From positions 107,534 to 168,437 of the forward strand of contig JADLGB010000006.1 of assembly GCA_020849535.1 (NCBI GenBank): DNA of 60,904 bases, given 5' to 3'. Numbering within the stretch: the stretch's first letter is position 1; the number at the start of each line of letters is the position of its first letter. The stretch comes from Candidatus Hydrogenedentota bacterium (GTDB taxonomy: Bacteria; Hydrogenedentota; Hydrogenedentia; Hydrogenedentales; SLHB01). This document shows, in pieces, positions 9,177 through 18,184 of this stretch. The position numbers and the translations under genes are program-made. The notes under the pieces are model-generated. The model searched no databases. It saw only the letters and a program-made list of their open reading frames with translations, and was not told the origin of the DNA.

Positions 9177-10061
9177 TTACCCGCCCGCGGCGATCTTCGA
9201 CATACGCTCGGACAAGTCTTTCAGGTAGGCCTCATCGCCGCCCTTCAACTCCGCGGTGATGAAGCCCTGGTATCCGATTTCCGCGAACGCGCGGCGCACC
9301 TCAGGCCAGTCCACACTGCCTTCCATGAGGTTGGGCCACTCACGCGTGTCGCGCTTAAAGTCCTTCACATGGACCTTCATAATGCGCTTTCCGAGGGTCC
9401 GAATCCAATCCTGCGGATAGCCGAAGGCCACCACGTTGGCCACGTCGAAATAGGCTCGCACCCAGGGGCTCTCAAACTCGTCGATGTACTTGGCAAACTC
9501 GAGCGGACTCATCAGGAAGTCGTTCCAGACTTCCTCGATCGTGATGACGACGCCAGCCTGCTCGGCCACAGGAATGAGCGAGCGGATGTGCTTCTGCGAG
9601 CGCTCGTAAGCGTCGATATAGCGCACCTCCGCGGTAACCTTTGCAGGCACCAGAAGGATGTTCTGCGCGCCGACGGCCTGCGCGCAGAGCAGGGCTTGCT
9701 CCACGGCGGCCCGGCCCTTCTCCTGCACGGCGGGGTCGGGGTCAGACAGCGGAAACTCCCAGCCTCCGTAGATGATCGAGTGAATGGGCACGCCCGCGTC
9801 GCGCGCCTGATCTCCGACAGTCTTGGCCTCATTCAGATCGGCAATGGGAGGAGACTCAAGGCCGTCGAACCCGCAACGCTTCGCCAGGGCGAATTTGTCG
9901 GGATTGGAAAGCTCTTTCGGGAGCATACCGGTGATGACCGCCTTCTGAAATGGCGGGAAGGCGGCGTCCTGCGCTTGAGCCTTCAGCGTGGAACCCAAAA
10001 CTGCCGCGCCCGCGGCCATACCGGAAACCGCCAGAAAATCGCGGCGATTCATCGAATTCAT
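9177..10061 (-). CDS. Tat-exported sugar phosphate isomerase/epimerase-like TIM barrel
   Basis: A 294-residue protein with a Tat signal (MNRRDFLAVSG at about residues 4-14, Ala-rich to about 30) and then an AP-endonuclease-2 / xylose-isomerase-like TIM barrel. Motifs expected of this fold are visible: KRCGFDGLESPP, VVITIEEVWNDFL (metal-ligand Glu), VRAYFDVANVVAFG (Asp), IMKVHVKDFKRD (His/Lys) and FITAELKGGDE (Glu). These match L-ribulose-5-phosphate 3-epimerase-like or hydroxypyruvate-isomerase-like enzymes. Export through Tat means a free sugar or sugar acid is a more likely substrate than a phosphorylated one. ATG at 10061 is chosen because GGGAG lies about eight bases upstream and the signal peptide starts there. 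It ends 61 bp before the cytochrome gene and may be co-transcribed with it. Confidence 0.85.
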   Translation of the reverse strand: MNSMNRRDFLAVSGMAAGAAVLGSTLKAQAQDAAFPPFQKAVITGMLPKELSNPDKFALAKRCGFDGLESPPIADLNEAKTVGDQARDAGVPIHSIIYGGWEFPLSDPDPAVQEKGRAAVEQALLCAQAVGAQNILLVPAKVTAEVRYIDAYERSQKHIRSLIPVAEQAGVVITIEEVWNDFLMSPLEFAKYIDEFESPWVRAYFDVANVVAFGYPQDWIRTLGKRIMKVHVKDFKRDTREWPNLMEGSVDWPEVRRAFAEIGYQGFITAELKGGDEAYLKDLSERMSKIAAGG

Positions 10062-10207
10062 GGTCTTCTCCCTTGCTGTGTTGCCCATGGGCCTGAGTCC
10101 GGCGTTTCTCGAGCCTGTACTGCGCTCCAACCGGACGGAATATAAGCCTACGCAGGAACGCGGTCGAGGTCAAGCCGAGGGCGCGGCAAGCGGAGTTGCA
10201 GGGGAAT

Positions 10208-10241
10208 CGGACGGATCCGACCGATCGGTCCGATCCGTCCG
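10208..10241. repeat. near-perfect 34-bp palindrome of GGTCCGATC units
   Basis: A run of CGGACGGATC-CGA-CCGATCGG-TCCGATCCGTCCG is almost identical to its own reverse complement. A related sequence lies at about 43880-43914. It sits upstream of the TIM-barrel gene and downstream of the M28 peptidase gene, so it is either a dispersed repeat or a terminator/operator-like element. Confidence 0.5.
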
Positions 10242-10352
10242 GTGAATCAGGCTACCCAAATGGCCAAGCCCATTCCGCAATCTGTGGCATTTGCCATGGG
10301 ACACGCAATTCCATCCTGGCTTAGGTCCCCTACCCTTGCGGGTTACTCATTT

Positions 10353-12737
10353 CTACCCTTCGCCGTACAGGCTCCAGAAGAGATAGTAGTCCCCCAGCTC
10401 GAGGATGCTTGGACCAGCGTCGAGCGACGGCAGAAGCCAAGGCCCGTTCGACGGCAGCGTCTTGTCTGAATCCTCCACAGCCTTGATGACGGCGTCTCGG
10501 TCCCTCGCGACGCCTTTCTGAAGGCACATCACAATGCAACCGCCAACGTGCGTTCCCAGCGGCATCTGCTTGGGAAAGCGCTCTATCTCTTCGCGCGAGT
10601 ACGGGGAGTTCCGCTTGCCGTGAAGGAACAGAGGATGTTCTTGGAAGACCTCGGTCCTCTCCGGCCTCGTGTCCACAGGGGTCTGGTCGTCCACGTACTG
10701 CGCGAGTTCGATGAGCGTTTCCTTGTCTCCTCGAACTGCGGCAGCGAAGGCCGCGCGTTTACGGATGCGAGCAGGTCTCGACGCATCTGCCACAATATCC
10801 ACCATGCGCCGGCACAGCTTCTCGCGTATATCCTCGGAGGGCACGCGAGTCAGGCACTCTGCAGCCATGGAGAAAAGGTACTCGTTCCGTGTGTCCAAAA
10901 GGCCAAGCATCCAGGCTTCCGTATCCAAGGCGCCTGTCGATTCAAGTCTCCAGGTCAGCCAGTCGTTGGAGTTCATCCCGTGCGACTCCCCGGCAACCGT
11001 TTCCAACATCTGGACGCAGACCCTGTCCCACGCTGCGACGTTTAGAGGGTCATTGTGCTGGGCCAACATATACTCCACGCCGTCGTCGGACATGAAGCGA
11101 GGTAGCTTCACACTGCGGACCAGCCGATCGTAGGCCTCGTCCGGCACGTGGCGGCACCATTCGAGCAAACAATGGTCGATGAGTTCGTCGCGCGATCCTT
11201 CGCAGAGGTTCGGCGAGGCGCCCATGGAGAAACCCAGGCTGACGCGCCCGAAGCGCCGGACCTGCGGAATGATGTAGACGGAGGGGATCAGCGTATCGAG
11301 GCGATAGTGATCGCCGCCGAGGGATGTCAGGCGGATGTCGCCGGGTGCCGCAAAGAGCATGTGATACGACTCCATATCCTTCATGCCATGCAAATACAGG
11401 CGACGCGGGTCTTCCTTCAGAACGTCTTCAACGAAACGCCCGTAAAGGGTGTAGAGTGCGGGCGCATAGACCTCCATCAACTCCATGGCGGCCACCGTGC
11501 GCTCGAGAGGGTTCCCCGCGTCCCTTGGGAAGGCCTTCATGATGGTCTTTCCGAGAAGACGATCCAGGACCGGCCCTAAGGCGTCGAGACGGTGGAGCAG
11601 TTGGCGGCGGTCCTCCTGTGAGTAATCGGAAGCGGCTATCAGGCTCTCTACGGAGTTGAGCCATTCCTCGCAGGCCGCGTATTCCTCCTTGGTAAACTTG
11701 AGTTCCTCTTTGCGCCGCAGTGTTTCATCACCTACGGCTTTCATCGTGATCAGTTCGGTTCGGTCCGGCCCGGCGAGTTGAACAGGCTGCTCCACGGTTG
11801 GGGCAGCGGCGAGTGTGCCGACAGTCTCCTCAATCAGCCGCGCGGAACGCGCCAGTGTCGCGTAATCGAGTCTGCCAGCCGTGTCCTTCCGGGTGTGATA
11901 GTCACCGAAGTAGCCGCACGTGAACATGAGAATGGGCGGCGGATTGGGATTGTGCGTGTCGGCGGCGACAAACATGATGTAGTCGGAGGGAAGAAATGTC
12001 GTTGCCAGAGGCAGGACTTTCAAATCCTCGCCTCGTGCCGCGAGGTCGATCGTGTCGCGCAATCGAGGGTATCGCTCGGCGCCCGCCACGATGATCGACT
12101 GGTCCATGATGTCGAGGAAGGAACGGCCCAGCATATCGACATTCACGACGCCGGCGATGCGGCGGGGATCGTAATCCTCGCGCCGGGTGAAGACAAACGA
12201 GCCGATGAGGCCAAGCTCCTCCGCATCAACCACGGCGAAGCAGATCGAGCGTGCAGGACGCTCCTTGGATTGGCTGAAGAACTCTGCTGTCTCAAGCAAG
12301 GCGGCGACGCCAGAGGCATTGTCGCACGCGCCAAGATGTCCATCACCGACGTGGTCGATATGGGCGCACAGCACCACGAACTCATCGCGCAGGACGGAAT
12401 CGCTGCCGGGCAACACGCCGATCAGGTTCGTGCCCAGCGTGAAGGGCTGCTCGTGGCTCTCCTCGGAACCCCAGGGAACAAGCCCGTAGGCAGTGAAACG
12501 CTCGACGACGTACTGGTGCGCGATGTCCGACCCAGCCGACAGAATTCGGCGGCCCTTCAGCGCGGGCTGCGCGAGGAACCCAACGTGGCCTCTCAACTCG
12601 TCTTCGTCGATGTGCTGCGACACGGAGTCCGCAACCTGGTCCACGCGGGTCACTTCGCGCTTGAGAGCTGCGGGCCCTGCGAGCGCCGCCGTGGACAGCA
12701 GTATCACCAAGCATCTGACTCCACCTACGCGCATCAT
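10353..12737 (-). CDS. M28 family metallopeptidase with long C-terminal extension
   Basis: A 794-residue secreted protein. After a signal-like N-terminus (about 1-23), a peptidase M28 domain spans about residues 45-315. All five zinc-ligand positions are visible: H126 in CAHIDHVGDG, D139 in CDNASGVAALLE, E173/E174 in DAEELG, D201 in NVDMLG and H281 in YHTRKDTAGR. An aminopeptidase activity is therefore likely. The remaining 480 residues match no family I recognise. They are rich in charged helices; the stretch from about 600 to 700 (AAECLTRVPSEDIREKLCRRM, RKRAAFAAAVRGDKE) could be HEAT-like. The start is a double ATG at 12737 with AGGAGG just upstream. It is monocistronic, with repeats on its upstream side. 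Confidence 0.88.
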   Translation of the reverse strand: MMRVGGVRCLVILLSTAALAGPAALKREVTRVDQVADSVSQHIDEDELRGHVGFLAQPALKGRRILSAGSDIAHQYVVERFTAYGLVPWGSEESHEQPFTLGTNLIGVLPGSDSVLRDEFVVLCAHIDHVGDGHLGACDNASGVAALLETAEFFSQSKERPARSICFAVVDAEELGLIGSFVFTRREDYDPRRIAGVVNVDMLGRSFLDIMDQSIIVAGAERYPRLRDTIDLAARGEDLKVLPLATTFLPSDYIMFVAADTHNPNPPPILMFTCGYFGDYHTRKDTAGRLDYATLARSARLIEETVGTLAAAPTVEQPVQLAGPDRTELITMKAVGDETLRRKEELKFTKEEYAACEEWLNSVESLIAASDYSQEDRRQLLHRLDALGPVLDRLLGKTIMKAFPRDAGNPLERTVAAMELMEVYAPALYTLYGRFVEDVLKEDPRRLYLHGMKDMESYHMLFAAPGDIRLTSLGGDHYRLDTLIPSVYIIPQVRRFGRVSLGFSMGASPNLCEGSRDELIDHCLLEWCRHVPDEAYDRLVRSVKLPRFMSDDGVEYMLAQHNDPLNVAAWDRVCVQMLETVAGESHGMNSNDWLTWRLESTGALDTEAWMLGLLDTRNEYLFSMAAECLTRVPSEDIREKLCRRMVDIVADASRPARIRKRAAFAAAVRGDKETLIELAQYVDDQTPVDTRPERTEVFQEHPLFLHGKRNSPYSREEIERFPKQMPLGTHVGGCIVMCLQKGVARDRDAVIKAVEDSDKTLPSNGPWLLPSLDAGPSILELGDYYLFWSLYGEG

Positions 12738-13304
12738 GGTCCTCCTTGAAGACGCTCCTTCAAAGACTGTTCCACGCTACAGGATCAGTAGTATGCTTTG
12801 GCAACGTCGGCAGTTCAAGGCGCTGCGCCGGCAACGTGATGCGGGTGCCGCATATCTCAGAGCGTGTTTCAGAAGGACCTGCACGGATTACCAGATGCCT
12901 GATAAGATCCAAGCGGCCGGGGTCCAGCCATGCACGCTGAAAGCGTGCCGCATTTCTAGCCAGAGCGAAGCGGCGCCCCTGGTTAAGAAAGATCCCAATG
13001 ATTCAGCCCTGTAAGGGCGCCACAAGCGAAAAGGGATTGCCGTGTTTGCGTCGCCCATTCAGGGCTCTGGTTTTGGGGAACAATCTGATCCAGGGGCGGC
13101 GCTTCGCTCTGCCCCTGGCTAAAGTTGCATGGCGCTTTCAGCGCTTAGAGCGGTTTCCGCAGAAGCTGATCGCAAAAAAGCATCGGAGTCTGGACGCCTT
13201 GTGGCGCAGGCTCCAATAATCTTCGCAGTCAGTTCCTTATGAAACACTCTCCAAGACCCAATATGTTATAAACTCCCCCACCAACACTCGGGGCAGGGCA
13301 AACC
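12738..13304. other. 567-bp divergent intergenic region with repeats
   Basis: It lies between the minus-strand M28 gene and the plus-strand membrane protein, so it must carry both promoters. I see no protein-like frame. Most of it (about 12930-13147) is an inverted repeat listed separately. The AT-richer stretch at 13235-13275, containing TATGTT and TTATAAA, is the likeliest promoter area for the membrane protein, but I cannot assign a clear -35/-10 pair. Confidence 0.5.
12930..13147. repeat. intergenic inverted repeat (AGAGCGAAGCGGCGCCCCTGG family)
   Basis: The left arm (about 12930-12982) contains GCTGAAAGCG, TAGCC and AGAGCGAAGCGGCGCCCC. The right arm (about 13090-13147) is its imperfect reverse complement, ending GCTTTCAGCGC. 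Between the arms is CAGCCCTGTAAGGGCG, a motif that resembles the element at the right end of the window. No coding sequence is inside. It appears to be a MITE-like or REP-like element. Confidence 0.6.
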
Positions 13305-14732
13305 ATGACCACGAACAAACACGACTCAGCGGCGGCCTTCATCCTCTTCCCCGCAATCGCGATGCTTTTGGGCTGGGGGCTTCGCGGGTACATCGGCGGC
13401 GGGCCGTTTGGCGCGCTGATACCGGGGTGCTACGTGGCGCTCAGTCTAGCCCTCCTGTTGGGGTATCGCCCGGAAACGGCGGCCATGGCGGCGGTCTTTG
13501 GAGCGGTGGGCATCGGGTATGGCGGAGAGATGACCTACGGGCAGACCCTCGGCTTCCTTGCTGAAAAGGACACCATCTACTGGGGCCTGCTGGGTTGTTT
13601 TGTTAAGGGCGGAATCTGGGGACTTCTCGGCGGGGCCGTCATGGGCGCGGGCCTCACACGCGACACGTACGATCGCAAGACCCTGGTCGTCGCCTTTCTC
13701 ATCACCGTTGTTGCCTTCTACATCGGGGTCAAGCTCATCAACGAACCAAAGCTCATCTACTTCTCCAACCGGGAAGACGAACCCCGCGAGGAATCCTGGG
13801 CAGGACTCCTATTCGCCGCTATCGCGTTTCTCAGCTATCTGCGCCTTCGCGGAACGCGGGAGTCTGTCGCCATTCCGTTGCGCTTTGCGCTGTGGGGCGC
13901 CTTGGGCGGGAGCATCGGCTTCTCCGGTGGCGCGCTCTGGTTGGCTTTTGGGAAGTACATCCCCGTGAATCAGGACTTCGCAAGCTGGTGGAAGATGATG
14001 GAATTCACCTTCGGACTGCTGCTGGGCGCTGCCTTCGGCGTCTGCGCCTATCGGAATCGCGAACGATTGCGAATTGCCGGTCAACGAGGTGAATTTCCGC
14101 CCGAAGGAGTCATGCCACTTATGGGGGCCTTGGCTTTCGTCGTGGCCATCTTTGTCGCGTTCCCACTGCTGGAGACCGCCTTGCCCGAAGGCTTCGCCAA
14201 GGACCCCTCTTGGAGCGCCCTGATCGTGCGTGATGTCCTGCGCGCGATCTTTGGGTTCACCTTCTTCGGCGGCGTCGCCATCTGCCTTGGGCTTTGGTCA
14301 AGGATGGCCGCCTGGCATATTGCGGTGACTCTGACGTTTTTTCACACGGTCCTCGATTACACGCGTGATTTGAGCGAGGTCAAGAACTTCGGATACGTCC
14401 TGCCACTCTGGGCGCAATTGGCCGTTCTGTTTACCGCTGCCGGAGTAGTCGGATACTTGGTGCATCGGTTCCAGCGAAAACCCAGCGCCGTATCACGATT
14501 GCTGTTACTGGCGCTCTGGTCCTGCTACCTGACTGCCTGCTTACGGTCCTTTCTGCGGTGGGAGTACCTCTTTCCACTTGAGGGGCAGAGTACGTGGTCT
14601 GCTCTGCTCGAGAAGGACGCTTCGATTGTCTTCGTCCACGGCACCTTCACCGTTTCGCTGCTCATCACGACGTGGTACGTTGTTTCATCAAGCTGTGATG
14701 CCCAGAGCAAGCCTGGCCCGGCAACCGCGTAG
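13305..14732 (+). CDS. polytopic membrane protein, function unknown
   Basis: A 475-residue protein with about ten to twelve hydrophobic helices, many Gly-rich (for example FGAVGIGYGGEMTYGQ, GCFVKGGIWGLLGGAVMGAG, ALWGALGGSIGFSGGALW). Two lie at the extreme N-terminus (AFILFPAIAMLLGWGLRGYIGG), and the C-terminal helices contain FVHGTFTVSLLITTWYV. There is a short charged loop at about residues 149-162 (NREDEPREES). No transporter or enzyme motif is recognisable. The start ATG at 13305 follows GGGCAGGGCAAACC. It is convergent with pdxH. Membrane location is clear from composition; function is not. Confidence 0.8.
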   Translation: MTTNKHDSAAAFILFPAIAMLLGWGLRGYIGGGPFGALIPGCYVALSLALLLGYRPETAAMAAVFGAVGIGYGGEMTYGQTLGFLAEKDTIYWGLLGCFVKGGIWGLLGGAVMGAGLTRDTYDRKTLVVAFLITVVAFYIGVKLINEPKLIYFSNREDEPREESWAGLLFAAIAFLSYLRLRGTRESVAIPLRFALWGALGGSIGFSGGALWLAFGKYIPVNQDFASWWKMMEFTFGLLLGAAFGVCAYRNRERLRIAGQRGEFPPEGVMPLMGALAFVVAIFVAFPLLETALPEGFAKDPSWSALIVRDVLRAIFGFTFFGGVAICLGLWSRMAAWHIAVTLTFFHTVLDYTRDLSEVKNFGYVLPLWAQLAVLFTAAGVVGYLVHRFQRKPSAVSRLLLLALWSCYLTACLRSFLRWEYLFPLEGQSTWSALLEKDASIVFVHGTFTVSLLITTWYVVSSSCDAQSKPGPATA

Positions 14733-14819
14733 TAGCCTCAACATGAGGTCAAACGCCGTAGGTACATCAGCCTGACCTACTGCGTGCCTCAGAAAGGTGC
14801 GACTTCAAGATAAACCGCC

Positions 14820-14904
14820 GAAGACACAGGCGAGGGCGCCTGTGCCACACGCGCTTGCCCAGCATCAAGGTGTTCCTCTTCTCATCCGGACTTTGGTTCG
14901 ACCT
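14820..14904 (+). repeat. single arm of the GGCGAGGGCGCC dispersed repeat
   Basis: This copy has the family consensus AAGACACAGGCGAGGGCGCC, then TGTGCCACACGCGCTTGCC and a T/C-rich tail ending near ACTTTGGTTCG. It runs up to the pdxH stop codon. Only the forward arm is present; no matching reverse arm follows within 300 bp. Confidence 0.65.
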
Positions 14905-15495
14905 TCAGGGAAACAACCACCTCGCGGTCCAGCCTTGCTCGGTGCGGGTGTAGTTGAGGCGTTCGTGGAGGCGGAACGGCTTCTCCAGCCAGAATTCCAT
15001 GCGGTTGGGGATGATGCGGTAGCCGGACCAAAAGCTGGGCCGGGGCACCTTGCTGATGCCAAATTTGATCGCGTATTCGGCAGCGCGCCGTTCGAGATCG
15101 AAGTATCCTTCAAGAGGCTGGGACTGTTTGGAGGCCCAGGCGCCGATCTGGCTTTGCCGGTCACGGCTGGCGAAGTAGGCGTCGGCCTCTTCGTCGCTAA
15201 CGGACTCGACACTGCCTTCAATGCGCACTTGCTTGCCTAACGGCATCCAGTAGAAGCAGAGGGCAGCCCTTGGATTATCCCTCAGGTCCTGGACTTTCTG
15301 ACTCCCCAGGTTGGTGTAGAAAACGAAGCCCCGGTCGTCGGCCTTCTTGTAGAGGATCATGCGGGACGATGGCATGCCCGTGGCATCGGCCGTGGAAAGA
15401 CACACCGCAGTCGGTTCGCGCAGTCCGCAGGTCTTGGCTTCTTCAAACCATTCATGAAACAGGGTGATGGGGTTCTCGTGCTTGCGAATCGCCAT
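14905..15495 (-). CDS. pdxH: pyridoxamine 5'-phosphate oxidase
   Basis: A 196-residue cytoplasmic flavoenzyme that oxidises pyridoxamine or pyridoxine 5'-phosphate to pyridoxal 5'-phosphate. It has the full family layout: the FMN-binding segment SSRMILYKKADDRGFVFYTN (residues 43-62), SQKVQDLRDNPRAALCFYW, a VRIEGSVE strand near 90, and the C-terminal substrate/FMN motif EFWLEKPFRLHERLNY followed by WTARWLFP. Length is slightly short but normal. ATG at 15495 starts MAIRKHENP. It stands alone between a repeat-containing gap and the ackA operon, and no other vitamin B6 gene is in the window. Confidence 0.95.
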   Translation of the reverse strand: MAIRKHENPITLFHEWFEEAKTCGLREPTAVCLSTADATGMPSSRMILYKKADDRGFVFYTNLGSQKVQDLRDNPRAALCFYWMPLGKQVRIEGSVESVSDEEADAYFASRDRQSQIGAWASKQSQPLEGYFDLERRAAEYAIKFGISKVPRPSFWSGYRIIPNRMEFWLEKPFRLHERLNYTRTEQGWTARWLFP

Positions 15496-15584
15496 GGGAA
15501 TTCCTTCATTGCCTGCGCCATCAACACAGGGGATGGAGCGATCTTATACCAGCGGCGGGGTGGTACCCAAGTGCAATCGGCCAA

Positions 15585-15622
15585 GGGAAGATGACCGGCG
15601 GGGGCGCCGGTCCCACACACCA
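15585..15622. repeat. diverged arm of the GGCGAGGGCGCC-type repeat
   Basis: GATGACCGGCGGGGGCGCCG followed by GTCCCACACACCATG matches the spacing and the CCACAC end of the family arm, with compensating changes that preserve the GGCGCC-centred hairpin. It lies in the 147-bp gap between ackA and pdxH and could double as a hairpin downstream of ackA. Confidence 0.45.
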
Positions 15623-15642
15623 TGAATCCGTTTGCGACGGTA

Positions 15643-16896
15643 TTACGGCGTGAGCACCGCCTCGTTCTCTTTCTGCGCGCGGCGGACTTCCCATGCGGTG
15701 TCGCGGGCGATGATCAGTTCCTCGTCGGTGGGGATGACCATGACGGCGACTTTAGAGTCGTCCGTGGTGATGATCTTCTCGTGACGGCGATTGCGTTCGG
15801 AATCGATCTTGACGCCGAGGTGACCGGCATTCTGCATGATGCGTTCACGCATGTAGGCGTCGTGCTGCCCGATGCCGCCGGTGAACACAACGGCGTCGCA
15901 GCCGTTGAGCGCCATGGCGGACCCGCCGATGAAGCGCGAGGCGCGGTACGCGAACATGTCGAGCGCCAAGGCGCACTCATGATTCCCTTGCTGCATGAGC
16001 GCCTCGATCTCGCGCACGTCGTGGTGGTGACAGATGCCTTCAAACCCGCTGCGCTTGTTGAGGATTGTGTCGACCTCGTCCACGGACATGCCCAGTTCCT
16101 TGATCATGAACAGGGGGATGTACGGGTCCAAGTCGCCGGGACGCGTGCCCATGATGACTCCCGCCAGCGGCGTGAGGCCCATGGTCGTATCGATGGATTT
16201 GCCTCCGAGCACGGCGGTAATGCTGCTGCCGTTGCCCAGGTGGCAGGTGATGATCTTCGTTTCTTCGATGGGCCGCTTGAGCAACTTGGCGGCCTCGCGG
16301 GAGACGTAGCGATGCGATGTCCCGTGAAATCCGTACTTGCGAATGCCGTGGTCGGTGTAGAGTTCAGAGGGGATTCCGTAGCGAAACGCCTTTTCGGGAA
16401 TGGTCCGGTGGAACGCGGTATCAAACACGGCAACCTGCGGCACGTTGGGTCCAAACACGCGCTGACAGGCCCGAATGCCGGCCAAGGCCGGGGGGTTGTG
16501 CAACGGGGCGAGCCGTGCACACCGTTCGATGCCTTTGAGGACGGCGCTGTCGATGCGTACGGAATTGGAGAACTCTTCACCGCCGTGTACGACCCGATGG
16601 CCAATACCCGCGATTTCCGAAATGTCCGTCATGATGCCGCAGCGATCGCTCTGGAGAAGCTGGCAGATCATGTTGATCGCGGTATCGTGATCCGGGACAT
16701 CGAGCTTGCCGGGCTCTCCGAACAGGCGGGCCGCGCACGTCGCGTCGTGGACAAGGCAACAATCGCACTTGAGGTCCGACTCGCTCAGGCCAATGCGCTC
16801 GATCGAGCCTTTGGCAAGAGGCCGTTCTTCCTCGCCGACCTCGTAGACTTTGAACTTGACCGAGGAAGAACCGCTGTTGAGAACCAAGACTTTCAT
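15643..16896 (-). CDS. ackA: acetate kinase
   Basis: A 417-residue acetate kinase that converts acetyl phosphate and ADP to acetate and ATP, or the reverse. Signature 1 is at the N-terminus (VLVLNSGSSSVKFKVYE, residues 3-19) and signature 2 is the GHRVVHGGEEFSNS region near residue 107. Also visible are AVFDTAFHRTIPEKAFRYGIP, KYGFHGTSHRYV, CHLGNGSSITAVLGGKSIDT and the nucleotide site VFTGGIGQHDAYMRE. The family length is slightly extended. It follows pta by 9 bp on the same strand, forming the classic acetate operon. This supports substrate-level ATP synthesis from acetyl-CoA or acetate assimilation. Confidence 0.97.
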   Translation of the reverse strand: MKVLVLNSGSSSVKFKVYEVGEEERPLAKGSIERIGLSESDLKCDCCLVHDATCAARLFGEPGKLDVPDHDTAINMICQLLQSDRCGIMTDISEIAGIGHRVVHGGEEFSNSVRIDSAVLKGIERCARLAPLHNPPALAGIRACQRVFGPNVPQVAVFDTAFHRTIPEKAFRYGIPSELYTDHGIRKYGFHGTSHRYVSREAAKLLKRPIEETKIITCHLGNGSSITAVLGGKSIDTTMGLTPLAGVIMGTRPGDLDPYIPLFMIKELGMSVDEVDTILNKRSGFEGICHHHDVREIEALMQQGNHECALALDMFAYRASRFIGGSAMALNGCDAVVFTGGIGQHDAYMRERIMQNAGHLGVKIDSERNRRHEKIITTDDSKVAVMVIPTDEELIIARDTAWEVRRAQKENEAVLTP

Positions 16897-16905
16897 GGCG
16901 TGCCT

Positions 16906-17943
16906 TTACTTTGCTTCTGAAGCAACACTGGAAACGTTTTTCGACGCACGGCGGGTCTGACCCTGAACTACGGTGACCGCGGCGACCCCAACGATGTCCT
17001 CCCATGAGCAACCGCGGGAAAGGTCATTGACGGGCAGGCGGCATCCCTGAACGATGGGACCGTAGGCGCCGGCACCGCCGAGGCGTTCGACAAGTTTGTA
17101 GGCGATGTTGCCGGAATCGAGATTCGGGAAGATGAGGACGCGCGCCTTGCCCGCGACCGGACTGCCAGGGGCCTTGCGGACAGCCACGCCTTCGACAAGG
17201 GCCGCGTCCCCCTGGAGTTCGCCATCGATGCGGACGGGACTCTCTGGACCGAAACGCTCTTCAAGGCGCTCCAAGGCGATGCGGGTCGCCGTGATGACCT
17301 TCTCTGTGAGATGGCTCTTCGCCGAGCCCTTCGTGGAGTAAGACAGCATCGCCACCAGCGGCGGAATCCCAAACTCAAGGGCGGTCTGCGCTGTGCACAG
17401 CGCGATTTCAGCCAACTGTTCCGCGTTGGGGTCTTCGACGAGTCCGGAGTCCGCGAACAGGTACGTGGTCTCCCCGAGACTCATGAAGAAGACGCTGGAC
17501 ACGAAGGAAACGCCCGGTGCGGTCTTCAATATCTGCAACGCGGGCCGCAAGGTGTCGGCCGTGGAGTGGCAGGCGCCCGCGACAAGACCATCGCCCATGC
17601 CCCGGTCCAACATCATGATTCCGTGGGGAATCGGCGACTGCATGGTCTTCCGGGCCTCGTCTTCGCTGACCCCTTTCGCTTTGCGGAGTTCGAAGTACCG
17701 CGACGCAAACTGGTCGAGGTGAGGGGCCTTGGCGGGGTCCACGACCTTGCAAGCCAAGGGGACACCGGCAGCTTTGGCCTTCGCGGCAACTGCGTCCGGA
17801 TCACCGATCAAGGTCACCTTCGCGATGCCCCGCTCCTCGATGGCCACGGCAGCCCGCAGGGTCCTCTCGTCTTCTGCTTCCGGAAGGATCAAATTCCCCG
17901 GCATCGTCTTCGCGCGGGCACAGACATCATCCAAGAATCCCAT
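16906..17943 (-). CDS. pta: phosphate acetyltransferase
   Basis: A 345-residue phosphotransacetylase of the short, single-domain type, exchanging acetyl-CoA and acetyl phosphate. Family landmarks are the N-terminal NLILPEAEDERTLRAA (residues 17-32), GMGDGLVAGACHSTADTLRPAL near 116-137, VSSVFFMSL, LFADSGLVEDPNAEQLAEIA, MLSYSTKGSAKS and the C-terminal ARVLIFPNLDSGNIAYKLVERLGGAGAYGPI. ATG at 17943 is unambiguous. It is the first gene of pta-ackA; a likely promoter lies about 130 bp upstream. Confidence 0.97.
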   Translation of the reverse strand: MGFLDDVCARAKTMPGNLILPEAEDERTLRAAVAIEERGIAKVTLIGDPDAVAAKAKAAGVPLACKVVDPAKAPHLDQFASRYFELRKAKGVSEDEARKTMQSPIPHGIMMLDRGMGDGLVAGACHSTADTLRPALQILKTAPGVSFVSSVFFMSLGETTYLFADSGLVEDPNAEQLAEIALCTAQTALEFGIPPLVAMLSYSTKGSAKSHLTEKVITATRIALERLEERFGPESPVRIDGELQGDAALVEGVAVRKAPGSPVAGKARVLIFPNLDSGNIAYKLVERLGGAGAYGPIVQGCRLPVNDLSRGCSWEDIVGVAAVTVVQGQTRRASKNVSSVASEAK

Positions 17944-18074
17944 TCAAAGCTCCATCCGCGAACCCGTGCAAACGCACACTGTTCCGCGACAAAACACAGG
18001 TACCCATTGACTGACGGATAGGTAGAGCACAAAACATGCCGGTCCCATCCGTTTGGCCATACTCTCCACAAATC

Positions 18075-18103
18075 ATTATACATGCTTGTGTTACCGAAGT
18101 CGA
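18075..18103 (-). promoter_or_regulatory. predicted sigma-70 promoter for pta-ackA
   Basis: On the minus strand TCGACT (four of six matches to the -35 consensus) and a perfect TATAAT are separated by 17 bp. The -10 occupies 18075-18080 and the -35 occupies 18098-18103. It points at pta, leaving a leader of about 125 bases. The assignment is by consensus match only. Confidence 0.55.
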
Positions 18104-18184
18104 ATGGCTGTAGCTTGGAAAATGCGGGGGACATGGCAAAGACACTAGTGCGCTGAGCAATACTGTAACGCGAATCCGAGCAAG

